From: Enoplolaimus lenunculus
Taxonomy: Eukaryota > Nematoda > Enoplea > Enoplida > Thoracostomopsidae
Assembly (NCBI GenBank): GCA_030248215.1
Contig: JASANG010003332.1
Span: 62,001-126,000, forward strand
DNA length: 64,000 bases
Direction: 5' to 3'
Of this stretch, positions 1 to 12,527 are shown one piece after another. Numbering within the stretch: the first letter of the stretch is position 1; each line of letters begins with the position of its first letter. The position numbers and the translations under genes are program-made. The notes beneath the pieces are model-generated. The model did no database searches. It had not been told where the DNA came from and was given only the letters and a program-made list of their open reading frames with translations.

Positions 1-106
1 GCCAAAAACTAAAACTCAATCACTAACAAATTTCCAAATAATCCTAACAATCTTGCTAGCCCAATAATTAGCTTTGGCACTGCCTCGAATATAGTACGCC
101 AGTACG

Positions 107-278
107 GGCCAATGTATGGAACAGGAACGTAACAGTTGTTTTAGCATATTCCTAAGACTAAGTTTGAGCTTAACCCTAAGCCTAAGCCTAAACGTATGCA
201 AAAAATAAGTCTAAAACCTAAGCTTAATCTTTGCAAGTCCCGCAGAAAAACGTTCCGTCCTTGATGTTTACATGGGCC
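107..278 (+). mobile_element. hexamer MITE (TAAGCC family), type A ends
   Basis: Starts GGCCAATGTATGGAACAG and ends with the conserved tail GTTCCGTCCTTGATGTTTAC-ATGGGCC. Between lie degenerate repeats of CCTAAG/CCTAAA and a GCTTAA block. The two ends are imperfect inverted repeats (GGCCnATGTA). It has no coding capacity. The same layout recurs about 19 times in this window, in both orientations. Confidence 0.8.
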
Positions 279-612
279 CAAATAATACCTATGATTGTGA
301 CTCATACGGGTTTGGAGTAAAAATTAAAATTATTCTAACTAGCTGGTAAGTAAATTTAGAACTATAAAATAGAGCGCAGACCATATATTAATATGCAGCA
401 TGGTGCGTTTGGCGCTCAATTTAGAATTTTCAAAGAATTTAATATAGCCAATATCATGTGAGTTGAAAATGTTTAGAGGGCAGTATATACGTAATGGTGA
501 GAACATAAGTTCGCTCACGGATGCAGGATTTTTGATTTGGAGAAGATACTTTCTGTTTCTAATTTTGAGAGTTTTAATGCCGACTTAAAAAATGTTGCGT
601 CATTTTGATGTG

Positions 613-796
613 GGCCCATGTAAACGTCGGGGTGGAACATTTTTTTCTGTGGGACTGCATTAGAGTAAGCTTAAGCTTAAGACTAATTTTTGCTTAGGCT
701 TAGGTATAAGCTCATTCTTACGCTTAGGTCGAGGCTTAGGCATAGGCTTAGGATTATGCTTCTACAACTGTTACGGCCCTGTTCTATACATTGGCC
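613..796 (-). mobile_element. hexamer MITE (TAAGCC family), type A ends, reverse
   Basis: Reverse-oriented copy: opens GGCCCATGTAAACG, carries TTAGGC-type hexamers, and closes CCCTGTTCTATACATTGGCC. It is full length by comparison with the copy at 107-278. Confidence 0.82.
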
Positions 797-1280
797 TTGA
801 GGTTTACAAATTACGCTGGGGACGCATTTTTTAGCTAATTTTATATCGTTGCCCTGTTTTTTACTATTTTGCCTAGAAAGAACATTTAGAACTTCAGATG
901 AACCATTTGGATGGTAAACTTTTCAGCAAGGCAACTCTGGTGAAGTTGTACACCCCCATGCCTACTGGGATTTTCCACTGCTTGAATTACAAATATACAT
1001 CTGTTTTATTGGGGATAAAAATTGATGAAATTAAGACAATATTTTAGAACACTCAAGTGTGATCGAAGAGACATGAATTAAGTGTTTTAATTCTAACTCA
1101 GTCTAGCAGTAATATATGTATACGTATATTAGTTTAGTTGCAAGCCTATTACTATAATTAAAATTATTTTGACAAGCAACTTGCGCAGCCTTTAAGTTTG
1201 AGGAATACATATCGTATTGAAATCCGTGTCCAACTGCCTCATTCCGGCTAGTTTACGTTAATGTTTTAGCTCGAACTTAA

Positions 1281-1552
1281 CCCCCAAGTAAACCATTCTC
1301 GCATATTTATTATAACGTACAAGAGCTTTATTTCAAACGTAGATTCAAGTCGCAACTTCACGAGTGGGGAGACGTTCACAGTAATCACTCAGCTATAAGA
1401 GCTTGATGCTCTAGCTCGAGAGTACTCTCACGTGTTGTGAAGATTTGGCATTGCGTATATGCGTAATAATTGCTAAACTGTGTGCGTTGTGAGTTAATTC
1501 ACTTATACAGATAGCACTAAATCGCTCTCAGTCAATTATATGCAAGAAGGGG
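1281..1552 (-). mobile_element. piggyBac-like MITE with tRNA-like core, reverse copy
   Basis: Flanked by TTAA on both sides (1277-1280 and 1553-1556), the piggyBac target. The right end, read inward, is CCCCTTCTTGCATAT and the left begins CCCCC. On the minus strand it contains TATAGCTGAGTGATTACTG (A-box-like) and, about 40 bp on, CGACTTGAATCTA (B-box-like). It aligns along its length with the copy at 8532-8792. It is old: the ends and the tRNA-like part have drifted. Confidence 0.72.
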
Positions 1553-2456
1553 TTAATACTCGCCTATCAACCTCAAAAATAGTCGATATCTCGTGTAGTC
1601 GAAATACGTAATGGCAACTCAAAAATAAAACTGTGAGCTGGTTTTTTTGGGTTTTAAGAAAAATAATTCTTATCAAGTTGGCACAAACTATATAAACCCG
1701 GGGCCCTTGCGAGCTCGCTCGCATACCGCGCGGATACTTAAATCGGTTGTATAAATGCGTTTATATATGTGTATATTTATGCAAAGCATGCAAAATCAAT
1801 GAACCGTGTAGAGTACATTGGTGTGCAGCTAATACCGCAAGCAAAACCTCAAAATTGCGGTCTCAAATATATATATTGGCAATATACAAATTTGTTGTCA
1901 AAAATATAATATTTCTAAAGGGGCAAAAGTAGCGAAAATATAATATATCTCTTTGTATATAGAAAGGCTCACAGCTCTAGCGCACACTATACAAACCAAA
2001 CTGGCAGGCGAAATAGGCCTTATATAGCATTTTAGCTTTTGTGGTGTTTTTCGGGGTTCCTTGTAAAAATAATGTTTCTATCTCGCAAAATGCTATTTGG
2101 CCGGACCTTCTTGTGTGCAGTAGTATATTCGCTGTCTAAATGTCTTAGGCTAATGAGAGAGAAAAAGAGAACGAGCGGAGGGGAGAAAGTTTGCAAAGCT
2201 AAAACCACTGTGAATCGAGTGACTCCCTCCACATTTGTCTTATTGCTTCTCTAAAACCACAAAATAAATAATATTTTCTGTCACGTTTTTCACGCCGACT
2301 ACGACACGAAAAATGTTTTGCCCAACGCGAGGATTTGTAGTATATGGAAAACACTGAGGGGTGACCACGATCAGGTACAATGTCTACGAGCATGTGAAAT
2401 ATCGTTAAAATTTAAAGATACGTCACCAAGCAATAGAGCAGGTGTCTATTAGCACT

Positions 2457-2934
2457 CAGAGTTGCACACGACCTGCAGGTACCCGCGTGTAAACACGGGT
2501 CAGGTAAAAAAATTTTGACGTGGATATATTCCAGCTGGTAAAAAATTTTCAAAGCACGCGTAAAAATTTGTGATTGTTTAGCCACCCGTAATTTGAATAA
2601 CTAACGACAGATAATGTTTAACAATATTAGCCTTGCGTTACATTGCTTTACTAACAACTCCAGTTCAGGCCGAACCTGTTGACCTTCGGATGGGTAATTT
2701 TCACCTTCGGTCCCACCCTGCCAGATACTATAGACTTTTTTCTGAAGTAAACCAGAGCCCCAAGTGGCAATATGCTGAAAAATTACACAAGTATATTCTT
2801 ATTACAAAAGAAAAAATAAGGACGGATAATGGTCGGTCGCGGCTAAATCAGTTTTGTCCAGGTATTACCAGCGGTTAAAAAAATAAAATTTCCGCGGTAA
2901 AAGAAATCTTTACCTACTTACACTTACACCTCTG
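2457..2934 (+). mobile_element. hAT-like MITE with CCCGCGGGTA subterminal repeats
   Basis: Begins CAGAGTTGCAC and ends GTGTAAGTGTAAG..CTCTG read inward (CAGAGGTGTAAG). Flanked by an 8-bp target duplication, TTAGCACT (2449-2456) and TTAGCAGT (2935-2942), 7 of 8 matching, as expected for hAT. Words like ACCCGCG and ACGGGT cluster near the left end, and CCGCGGTA near the right. No transposase. Confidence 0.85.
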
Positions 2935-3063
2935 TTAGCAGTATTTATGTAGGATCCTTGATGTCACGAATGCTATCAATATATAAGACAATCGTAACCT
3001 CCTATTTCACTCATTTTGTACGACAAACTAATATTTCGTATTGCTATCTAAGCGCATCCGAAA

Positions 3064-3163
3064 TTGCTGAACCTGAAACGTATTTGCCGGAACCTCCGAC
3101 AAAAATTCTACCGGAGCCGGAGCCGGAGCCGGAGGCTGACCTCCGGTTGTACCCTGGTATATA
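3064..3163 (+). repeat. ACCGGA-word repeat, fragment
   Basis: A run of CCGGAA/CCGGAG words ending GGTTGTACCCTGG. It matches one end of the longer copies at 4662-4845 and 51690-51846. Probably the end of a hAT-like MITE (inward terminus CAGGGTACAACCGGAGG). The other end is not found here. Confidence 0.6.
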
Positions 3164-4224
3164 ATATACTGCATTGCAAAGTGTTGTTAAACTCCGTTTT
3201 AACCTTTATTCAAAATTACGTCAAAGTCGACACAAAGCTTTTATTGAAGGGCGGCACGTTTAGAAAAATACTAAAATTTTCATTAACCTTTGACTGTATG
3301 TGAATTCGCAGAATATGTAAATTTCCAAAAATTCGGTTTAATATTTCCTCGTTCAGAGACGCGTCAAAGCAAACTAAACAGCTCCGTAGCCAACTCACCT
3401 GGGTATGGGAGCCAACATTTTCCAGGGGAGTATACAAGGGTTATTGACGACTTGTAAACAAGGCTGAAAACATTCTAGGGAATCCAAAATTTTTCCACGA
3501 GGGAACTATTCCCCCCGGTCAAAATTGGCTCCGGTTCAGAATTGGAACGTTTCAGCTTAATTTTGCACTGTATGCTCGATATCCTTACTTTATTCTAAAT
3601 CGTCAACTAGATATTAAGCAGGCACAACCGAAAAAATATCCGAACACAAACCTTATAACTGTGACACAACAAACAAAATATGCCAAATACAACGTAGAGT
3701 TTAGTTCTTGTGTTTCTTGGTTCAACATTTTTATGCACACAGCAACGATTTCAAATTTAGCATGCGGGGTCTAGTCTAAACGAGCGTGAAACATTCCGGT
3801 TCTCGTTTTAAAAATTTACCATCGGTTTATGATGAAAATATCTGATTTAGAATAGCAAATATCGTAATCGAATATTTTTGTTTTGGGAACAGCCATAGTT
3901 CTAAGGCTCCTTTTATGGCTAGGCGCATGACAATTTTAGCCTTTATCAATGTTGGCTTCACAATAAGAAAATTGTATTCCAAATATCAGCAAGGCCTATA
4001 TTCGTACGCATATAGACACTGCGTAGAAGGTCTTGGATAATAGGAGTATTTGTGTTCAGAACTGTATAACTTAGTGCTACACATATACTTAGGCAAAATG
4101 TTTTTCAAGTCGATAAAACAATAATTTTAGTTGGACTACATCAAAATAATCTTTTTTTGTTCTGTACAGGGCTGTATACTCGGAACACGATGGTTCGGGC
4201 ACGAAACAAGTTTTAAAATGTTTA

Positions 4225-4648
4225 CTGTAATGTCCCGAATAAGATGGAGGTTGATATTTATTTTGCCTCTTCAGAAAATACCCACTATTTGGCTACTGAC
4301 TGTTATTTGTTTAAATTCATGTCATGTTATAGTTGAACCCAACACTTTTCTTTATAAAAATTTTCTTTTGGGCAAAACTGACTTGCTATAAAGTGTTCTT
4401 GTAGAACGCCATTTCTTACTTTTTCCTGTATTCCATAAAGTTTCTGGATCTGGAGATCGTCTGAGTGTCTGTTGTTACATATTTGAGCAGTCCAGGAACC
4501 TCTGCTTTGGTCTTTCTGTATGGAGTGTAATAAGGGTTTATGAACTCTACCCATTGACAGACTCTATTTAAAGATACAGACTCATATTGATTGGGACTCA
4601 ACATGGGAACCGCCTTTTATTACGCCGCACTTATTCGGGTCGGTACAG
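4225..4648 (+). mobile_element. TA-flanked MITE, CTGTA ends, copy 1
   Basis: Left end CTGTAATGTCCCGAATAAG and right end CTTATTCGGGTCGGTACAG are inverted repeats, flanked by TA (4223-4224 and 4649-4650). The interior resembles copies at 9132-9565, 32368-32495 and 43889-44384. The TA target fits a Tc1/mariner-type element; no transposase is present. Confidence 0.85.
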
Positions 4649-4661
4649 TACTGAACGGGAG

Positions 4662-4845
4662 ACAACCAGCGGTCTGCCTCTGGCTCCGGCTACGGCAGAA
4701 AATCGACCTCCGGCCCCGGCTCCGATGGAATTTTTGTGGAGGTTCCGGCATATTCGGTTGTGAAATTTTGTATAGTTTTACAAAATTTATTTGTTTAGCG
4801 AGTTTCGTTTAAAATTTTGGCACAATTTTGAGGAAAGAATTGCCG
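4662..4845 (-). repeat. ACCGGA-word repeat, reverse copy beside a MITE
   Basis: Read on the minus strand it runs from a stretch like CAAACAAATAAATTTTGTAA through several CCGGAG/CCGGGG words to a terminus near GGTTGTCTCCCG. It matches 51690-51846 over its whole length. It directly abuts the TA-flanked MITE ending at 4648. Confidence 0.65.
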
Positions 4846-7800
4846 AAATTTCGCAAAAAAATAAGCGTAAAACCAAATGATGTAGCAACACATTGCAGAT
4901 ATTCGTTACAATCAAAAAATTGTGCCCCGAATGTTCGATAAGCACGTAAAAGTGAGGCAAATAACAAAATAATGGGTGACGAGTGTTGTCCTTTAAAGTC
5001 TAATGAATATTAAACTAAGAAATCTTCAGATTTAGCAATCAGTCTATATGAAGACTTGTAGCTGCCGTTCAGGAGCCAATGGTGCACTTTTGGAACATAT
5101 TAACGTAATAACTCCGCCAATTCTTGAAGTTTAATGTTTAATACTTATTGGTGTTCTTTTATGTGTGGTTCTATTACTTTGCTAAAAAATATCAAAACTG
5201 GCTGTAATTTCTCATACGTCTGCTGGTAAATCGTTGTATCAAATTGGTACAAAAATTACATAGCTACCCAAGAATAATTGGTGCAGTGCTGCTTTTAGAA
5301 AAATTTGTCTCTAAACAGAAATAAACCCCTTACACATAAAGCTTGTGACGCTCACCATTTTATCTGAGTCAAAATTATTCACCATGCACAGCAAAATAGA
5401 GACACACACAGATATATATGTACTGAGATATACATATGATAGCTTACACAATATTATTATGACAACATTCTTACACGCTTCAAACACAAGGGACACCCAC
5501 TATACACTGGTTCAACGGCTATTAAATTTGAGGTAAAATTTTTGTGCCATACATAGATGGAAACACCAATTTTAGAAGCACAGAGAAATATATACACACC
5601 AGAAATTACACCATGGAATACTCATAACCTAAAGCCGCGCACACCACGCCTAGGAGGTTCGTGCACCAAAACGTTGGAAATATAACCCGAAATGGGTGAA
5701 AATGTTTTGGGAGGACAGAATATCGGCCTTGTGTGCAGAAAGCCAGCTATAGCATTCGCCAGTTTATAATGGTAAAACTAGCGTTGTGCAGAGAGAATTT
5801 CGAAGCCAAGTAGTACATACGGGCAGTATAGCTTTCGACTCTTTTAACATACATATATACCTACATATATACAAGACAAAAGCATTTAACTAGTCAGTTG
5901 GGCCGTGCTGGCTGAAGTGTAATAGCTGGGGCGTTAGGAAGAACAACGAATATATCTTGATATGAGAACAGAAATACAAGGGCTATCAAGTATTTTCAAG
6001 TCTTCCCATACGTTTCGCTCTCTCTTGCTATAGACACTATAGATGTACCAGAAATGCTCACAGTGCGTGTGCATTAGAGCAAAATTTTAACAAAATCAAA
6101 CAATATATTTAAATTAAAAGCCACGTAATATACAGCTCGATTGTAAGATTCATATCGATATTTAGTTCGAATTTGAAAGACTGGATCTGCGAAGTATATT
6201 TCAAACCGCTTTTGTATTAAACAAAATCAACATACCAATACTACTCCATGCCCGTAGTCAAAGAGGGACATTTCGGCTCAGTACTTTCTCACCAAATTTT
6301 GCGCCCCTTCCTGCTGAAAATGTGTTGGCTCGCGTGATTTTTTACTATTAGTCACTAATTTTGTAGGCTGGCTACGGATTGTTTGTTAAAAGTATTTGTG
6401 TAACTTTGAAATTTCTTCTATAATACCAGATTTTAAACGGTAAATAATAAAACAGGTTGTATCAAATAAAACTTGAAACAAACACATTAAGATATTAATA
6501 TAGTAGTTAGCAACCTAATAACCCGTTAATAAAATTACTTTAACCTTATTAAGCATTCGAAACCCGGGCGTGTGCCCGAAATTGTATAAGCAACCTTGTT
6601 TAATATCAACCTATTATCAAGATCAATTTAGTTGTACGCAATTCATTTTAAGCTCTAGCTGCGGTGTTAATCAGCTAGCGCACCCCACACCAATACACAC
6701 ACTGGAATAAATGACAACATTAAAGCCCTTCGTGTGGTCCCACTCGCTATAAAAGGTCAAATGACGAAAAATTCTACTTAAAACTCAATAGTTACCTGAA
6801 GGTAAAAAGACCACAATTTCTACCTTATAACCATGCTTAAATATATTACTCATAGACCCACCAGTACCGACTTGTATTTAGTTCACCTGGCCTATAGCGT
6901 TGCTAGAATTCGCTTTAATACTAAAACAGATCGTCGACTATGTGGACTAAGTTCACTGTGGTACAAGAGAACATTTGGAAAAATTGGTGGTAGATCGCGG
7001 TAGATCGCAAATTCAGTAACCCAATAATTAGGAATAATTAATTTTGAGACGTTTTCTGATCTTTAAACATGTCAACCTTTGGCTTTTGCGCTTATAATCG
7101 CAAATGCAAACGCCAAATATTAAGAATGTGTGTATGAGCGTCCCCAAAAATTTCTAGAGATACAAGAAAAAACACTTCTGACATGCTTTAGTATTGTAAA
7201 TCATTACAAATAAATAAATAAAAAATATTCTTCGCTGGCTACGCTCGCTAATTCAAGAAAAAAACTTTTACATGAGATTAATAATATACACAACCCTCCC
7301 GAAATAAAATTCTGGCTACGACGCTGACATTAAAAGGGCGGTTGCAGGAAAGCGAGAGGTAAGTATGTATAGGTAATAGTCTCGAACAGTATAATATTTT
7401 AGTTCGTGTGGTACCAGGCAAAGTACGAATGCAAACCTCACCAGATAGCATTTAAAACACTAGCTCAATATACATATATCGGGGATATATATACATATAT
7501 AAATATATATTATATATGTAGTGTTTTGGGCTAAAATTTATTTTCAAAGTCGTCGTTGTTGTTATAGGTAACCCAAGTGACTGGCTGAAACCGAATGTCA
7601 ACTTAATATTGCGGCCTTGCGGCACATATTCAAATTGTATTTTAACCTAAATATGCCCCGTTTAAGGTTATATGCATATCGATCTATATATACATGATTT
7701 TGAATATTATAGGCTCGTGTTGAATTAGGGGTTTATTTACAAATACCCAACCATGATACCGTTAATATTTATAAAAATTTTTAGACTTACTTGTATATTT

Positions 7801-8531
7801 TAGCTAAAATTAATTACCTTTAGAACTTTAACTATATTTACATTAAACAATTGATGTGGGGCCCATCGAAACTAAATTTTGGCCGCACTCATAAACCTGA
7901 TGGTAGCAATTGAAATAAAACATTAATATTTGAACTAACTCTATTGTGAGCGAGTATTAATGGCAAATTGGCAACAAACAAAAAATAAGAAAATACTCAT
8001 ATATACTTGTACACTATATATAAATATAAATATATATTATATATATACATGCACATATCTATATATTAGTTGATATGGTTTAACAGAGTAATCAAGATTT
8101 TAAAACAGGGGTGTTACGTTCTTTACTAATTTCACAGATCATAGACGTTTAGTGTGTCTAGCAGCAGAAAAACTAGGCAAAAACGCTTGCATACAAATTA
8201 AAACGAGACCTTTTATTGCATTTGAAACTCGTGATACCTTGAGAATTTTGCTCAATATCAGAAATGTATCACTGTATGTTTTACGTGCGTCAATTGTAAA
8301 GCAGGCTTTGAATCTCTTAGATCAGGCCTTGTCCATTTTAATGGTTCCTATCCCTGCTCTGTTTGGGTTGAATTTCAATTAAAAATACCGTTGTCAGCAG
8401 TTTCTAGCGTCTTTGAATCAGAATAATTTCAACGATGAAACAATTTTTATAATTAAAATATTCTATTCGAAGGTAAAAAGCTAAAAAAAATCAACGAAAA
8501 CTTTGAATAAGGTATGTTTTAACCTATTTAA
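4846..8531. other. gene-free AT-rich DNA
   Basis: About 3.7 kb with no exon, RNA gene or terminal-repeat element that I can defend. It holds simple AT tracts, including TATA-rich palindromes near 7480-7530 and 8010-8060. The short open frames are AT-rich and lack splice context or family likeness. Confidence 0.5.
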
Positions 8532-8792
8532 CCCTTTCTCGCATAGAGTTGACTATGGGCAAATCCGCGCAGCGTATAAACGTTAAATAATATATCGCAC
8601 AGTGTTTAAAAATTGCAACACGTATACATAATACTAAATCACCACAAGACGTGATAGCCCCCTCGAGCTCGAGCGTCAAGCTTCTATAGCTGAGTGGTGA
8701 TGGTAAACGCCTCATACTCCAGTCACTGGAGTTCGAATCTTACCATAAAAGTAGGTCTCATGGGAAATAGAAAATATTCATGTGAGAAAGGG
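8532..8792 (+). mobile_element. piggyBac-like MITE with tRNA-like core
   Basis: Perfect TTAA on each side (8528-8531 and 8793-8796). Ends are inverted: CCCTTTCTCGCATAGAG at left, ATGTGAGAAAGGG at right. This fits the piggyBac pattern TTAA-CCCTTT. Inside, 8686-8750 reads like a tRNA: A box TAGCTGAGTGG, then GGAGTTCGAATCTTACC as B box about 40 bp later. The T-stem is only partly paired, so it is not a working tRNA gene. The tRNA-like part is shared with the copy at 1281-1552. Confidence 0.82.
8686..8750 (+). promoter_or_regulatory. tRNA-like internal Pol III promoter (A and B boxes)
   Basis: TAGCTGAGTGGTGATGG matches the A box of Leu/Ser-type tRNAs and GAGTTCGAATC matches the B box (GGTTCGANTC). 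The spacing is tRNA-like. Acceptor and T stems do not close fully, so this is a SINE-like head or tRNA relic inside a MITE, not a gene. Confidence 0.6.
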
Positions 8793-9131
8793 TTAAGCGA
8801 AAAATTTTCAGTTTACTATCTTTAAAGATAAAATGAGTTAAAATGGATTCAACATTAAGTAGCAATCAGCATGTTAACAGTGCTAACTACAACACTCAGT
8901 ACAAAGTAAACGATGCTGAATATCATAAAAACACGTCACGCAATGAGTTGGTTTTCACCATGCAACGAAACTGTGTTTGATTGGAAGCATATATCCAAAA
9001 TGTAAAATTTAAATTCTGGCTGGTTCAAAACCGTTGGTGATATTTGTCGGTATGTGCACGGTAAAGCAAATGATTGCCAAACATATACACATACACTGGA
9101 ATATCAAATTGTTGCAATCAATCATGGTGTA

Positions 9132-9565
9132 CTGTAGTGACCCGAATAAGAGGGGGGACTGATATTTATTTGACCTCTCCAGAGGGTACCTCCCCTGTTA
9201 TTCGGTTACGGACTGTTATTTATTTTCATCCCGCCCTTCGCCACCCTTTGTTACTGATATATCCGGTATCGCAACTATCCGTTAAATTAAACAAAGTCTT
9301 GTGTCAATAGCTTGAGCGATAATACAAGGTTATATTTAGGAATGTATATTCAAAATTTAAGTACTTTTTAAAGTTTCAAACAAATTATTTGGACCTGGAG
9401 TCATTTATGCGCTACAATTATGGATAATTGACATTTATGGACTCTAATTAAGGTTTAGGGCTCTATCCGCTTATGGACTCTTATTAGGGATACGGACTCC
9501 TATTGATTGGGACTCAAAATGGGTAGCCCCCTCTTAGACCCCCTCTCTTATTCGGGTCAATACAG
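9132..9565 (+). mobile_element. TA-flanked MITE, CTGTA ends, copy 2
   Basis: Ends CTGTAGTGACCCGAATAAG and CTTATTCGGGTCAATACAG pair over about 22 bp, flanked by TA at 9130-9131 and 9566-9567. Near the right end, short words such as GGACTC and ATTAGGGATA recur. This is the best-preserved copy of the family in the window. Confidence 0.9.
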
Positions 9566-9703
9566 TAGTGGCTGCATGTTGGACTATAGCGCAACAGGCT
9601 CGAGGGTCGATTCACGGCGTGTTCCTTAACTTTGAGCAAATTTTGAACAACGGTCGTGCAGACCGCGTTGTTCTAACTGAATTCTCAACTGTGCTCATGC
9701 AGC

Positions 9704-9860
9704 CGGAGGTGTAAATTGGTAAAGATTTTTTACCCGCGCTGCGATTCACCCGCTGAAATTCTGTTTTTTATCCGCGGGTATACCCGCTCAAAATTTCTTG
9801 ACCCGTTTCCCGCCTCTAACCGCGCAAAATTCCTTTACCGTTACGCGCACTTATTTTTTC
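9704..9860 (-). mobile_element. hAT-like CCCGCGGGTA MITE, truncated reverse copy
   Basis: Opens CGGAGGTGTAAATTGGTAAA, which is the right end of the element at 2457-2934 read in reverse, then several ACCCGC and CCGCGGGTA words. The partner end was not found, so it is either truncated or too diverged. Confidence 0.6.
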
Positions 9861-12520
9861 TTCTGCGCTCATACAATTTTGTAATTTTGCAGTGCATTGA
9901 TGTTACTCGATACTTATATATTTTTCACACATAGTTGAGAATACGGGCCCATGTTTGGCATTAGAAATAAACTAGTACGCTATGTGAAATTTTGAACTGC
10001 GTGCTGATTAATACTATCTATTCTAGTAATTAATGCGTTTCAAATAACCATGAAAAATGCCGCTTCATGATATTCATACGTCATGAAGGTTAGGTTTATG
10101 GTTGTGGAACTATGCGAATTTGAATTTCATACCAATAAATATGCATCGCTTCGGTCACAGTTTGTTCAAAACAAAGTTTTCCTAGGGATACGCCAAGCTT
10201 TATGCATGTAACAGCTGAATCGACGCTCAAATTACGTATCGTATTTCTTTATATACGAACTCGGTCGTAAAAATTAATATGCTCTATTCAAAATTTGTTG
10301 TGACTGCAAAAGAGTAAGCTTGAGCTTTAGAATAATTTTTCTTAGGCTTACAGTTATGTTAGGCTTAGGTATAAGCTCATTCTTACGCTTAGGTTTAGGT
10401 GTAAGCTACGGAATATGCGTATTCTACTGTAACGGTCCTTTTCTTTGAATTGGGCAAAAATTTCAACTTGTGCGTAAGCAGTAGTGCCGTCATCATTAGA
10501 TATTTGACCAAATTAAACTTGGCTCTTCAAACGAAAAAAACAAAAATCAATACAGTTCAAATCAAAGTCTTTCAGACTACGTCAACTGAATAAAAACCAT
10601 TTTGGGCACAAAAATAAAATTTTTCACCACAACCGTCACGGAAACTGCAGCAGTGGCACACACATACAAAGATAAACGATTTGATCCGTTGGACGAAGTC
10701 AAAAATATATACCCGATATTCATGGTCGCAGCGAAGATTTCATTTCGGCAGGGGATAATTTAATGTAAAAGTTTTTTACAGGCGAGCGTATCGAGAGAGA
10801 AAATTTGTTTGGACTTTTGGAACTTAGAAACATTTCTGAACGTTCTTAAATGTACGTTTCGGCCCGTCTAGAAATTTCAGCTGTCAAATAATGTTTATCC
10901 TTCCAGACGCCCCAAACGATATTCAAAAGCAAAACAAAATTTATATCCAAAACACTTCTGTGAATACTTTTCGATTAGTAAAGAACCAGGGAAGCGTACA
11001 AATGGGATATAACAGGTGATATGTGCCACCCAAGAATGACTGAAAAAATGAAGACCTCTCGAATCAAGCCTACTGATTGTGAATAGCTTAAAAAATTTCT
11101 TGCTCGCTCTACATTCACACGCAAAACTATTTGAAGTTCAATATATCCTCTCGAAATGAAATCCTGGCAACGCGTGTTGGAAAAAACGCGCATATATCGC
11201 TCAATATGCACACAAACCATGCACACGCGCACGTATTCTCAGTAACGGCGCATTTTAAAATAAAATGAGAATTTTATCTCTTCTCGTTTTGAGCTTTCGA
11301 AATACTTACTCTCTAACACACGCCGCCGCCAGTAGGGAGACAACACAGCAAAAGCGAAATACATAGCTATGCTGCGCAAATGCGACGCTGTACCCTTTTG
11401 AAAGCATTTTTAGCTTGCACCACACTGACACTCCAGTATACGGGCACGTTCCTCGAAATTTTCGAAGCCAAATCTACACGCCGTAAAGCTCTTTTCATTG
11501 CTTAGGCTCTCATTTTGGCCTTAGATATAAGGCCTAGAAATGGGGTTTAACAACCACATGGCAGACACGTTGCTGTGCTGGCTTACAAATATATATACAT
11601 ACACACATATATAAATGTCGATTTTATGCGAACAAAATAATATTTTCACCATTGTATATGCCCAACATTTTCGTAGTATCCGCGAATATTGCGCTGACTA
11701 TGAGGCAACCAAACGATTACAGACACCCAAATACACGCGCACGTAGATACGGTGAGTGTACGTGAAGTTAAATACCGAAGATAAATCGCTAAAATTTAAC
11801 CACTAAATTCAAATTGTGCACACAGAAAAGGCCCCTAAAACGCTACAAGTTTCAACCCGTGGATGGATTTGACAATAAAGTAACTATAAAATTGTGTTTG
11901 TTTTTGTTTGAATGAATTTTAAGTCAAAGGATTTTTGCAAATTTTTGATTTGGATTCTAGCTTAAACCTTGAGAAATCAAATTTGTTTTTTGTCTCAATT
12001 AATTTCAAAGACTGCCAATTTAGCAATTCAAAGTATTTATATAATCGCGTTGTTTTGGGCGAGAATGAACTTATTTCATTGGTGAAGCTGAATTTTAATG
12101 ATTAACCTCGTTAGGTATTTTATTTGCTAAAAATTCTATGAAATCAAACAATCCTACTAAGCTAGGCACCCAATATCGTTTATTTATTAAAGGCAAAATC
12201 TTACAAATAAATCACTTTCTGTTCAATTCCCTACTTGAAATTTAAAAGTTCTACAATGTTATCTAAGCTATTTATAAGCCCCATTTTAAACTTAAAATGA
12301 CCTGAATATTAAATACATACTGGGCCTGTGTATCAGTACTGTTTTAATTTATCGTTTAAGCTGATATATGTTTGGTTATATATGCATATTTCAAAGAGTC
12401 CCTTGCTTATCCGAAGACAAACCAAGCCACCGCAATTTCAACAGGTTAACGCAAATATTGAATTATTTTAAAATTAAGCTCACTTAACGAACACAAACTG
12501 ATGTTCGGAAACCAGAGAAA
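9861..12520. other. gene-free stretch with one hexamer MITE
   Basis: Apart from the hexamer element at about 10301-10451, I see no exon or RNA gene. Simple TATA-type tracts lie near 11590-11620. Short open frames here have no splice context. Confidence 0.45.
10301..10451 (-). mobile_element. hexamer MITE (TAAGCC family), reverse, one end eroded
   Basis: Starts near AGAGTAAGCTTGAGC, has GGCTTAGG-type hexamers, and closes with TAACGGTCCTTTTCTTTGAA, the type A terminus in reverse. The left terminus GGCCCATG is not recognisable. Confidence 0.7.
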
Positions 12521-12527
12521 CTGAAAA

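Noticed and set aside
8686-8750. A functional tRNA gene
   Set aside because: The stems do not close and the sequence lies inside a TTAA-flanked MITE with a related copy at 1281-1552.
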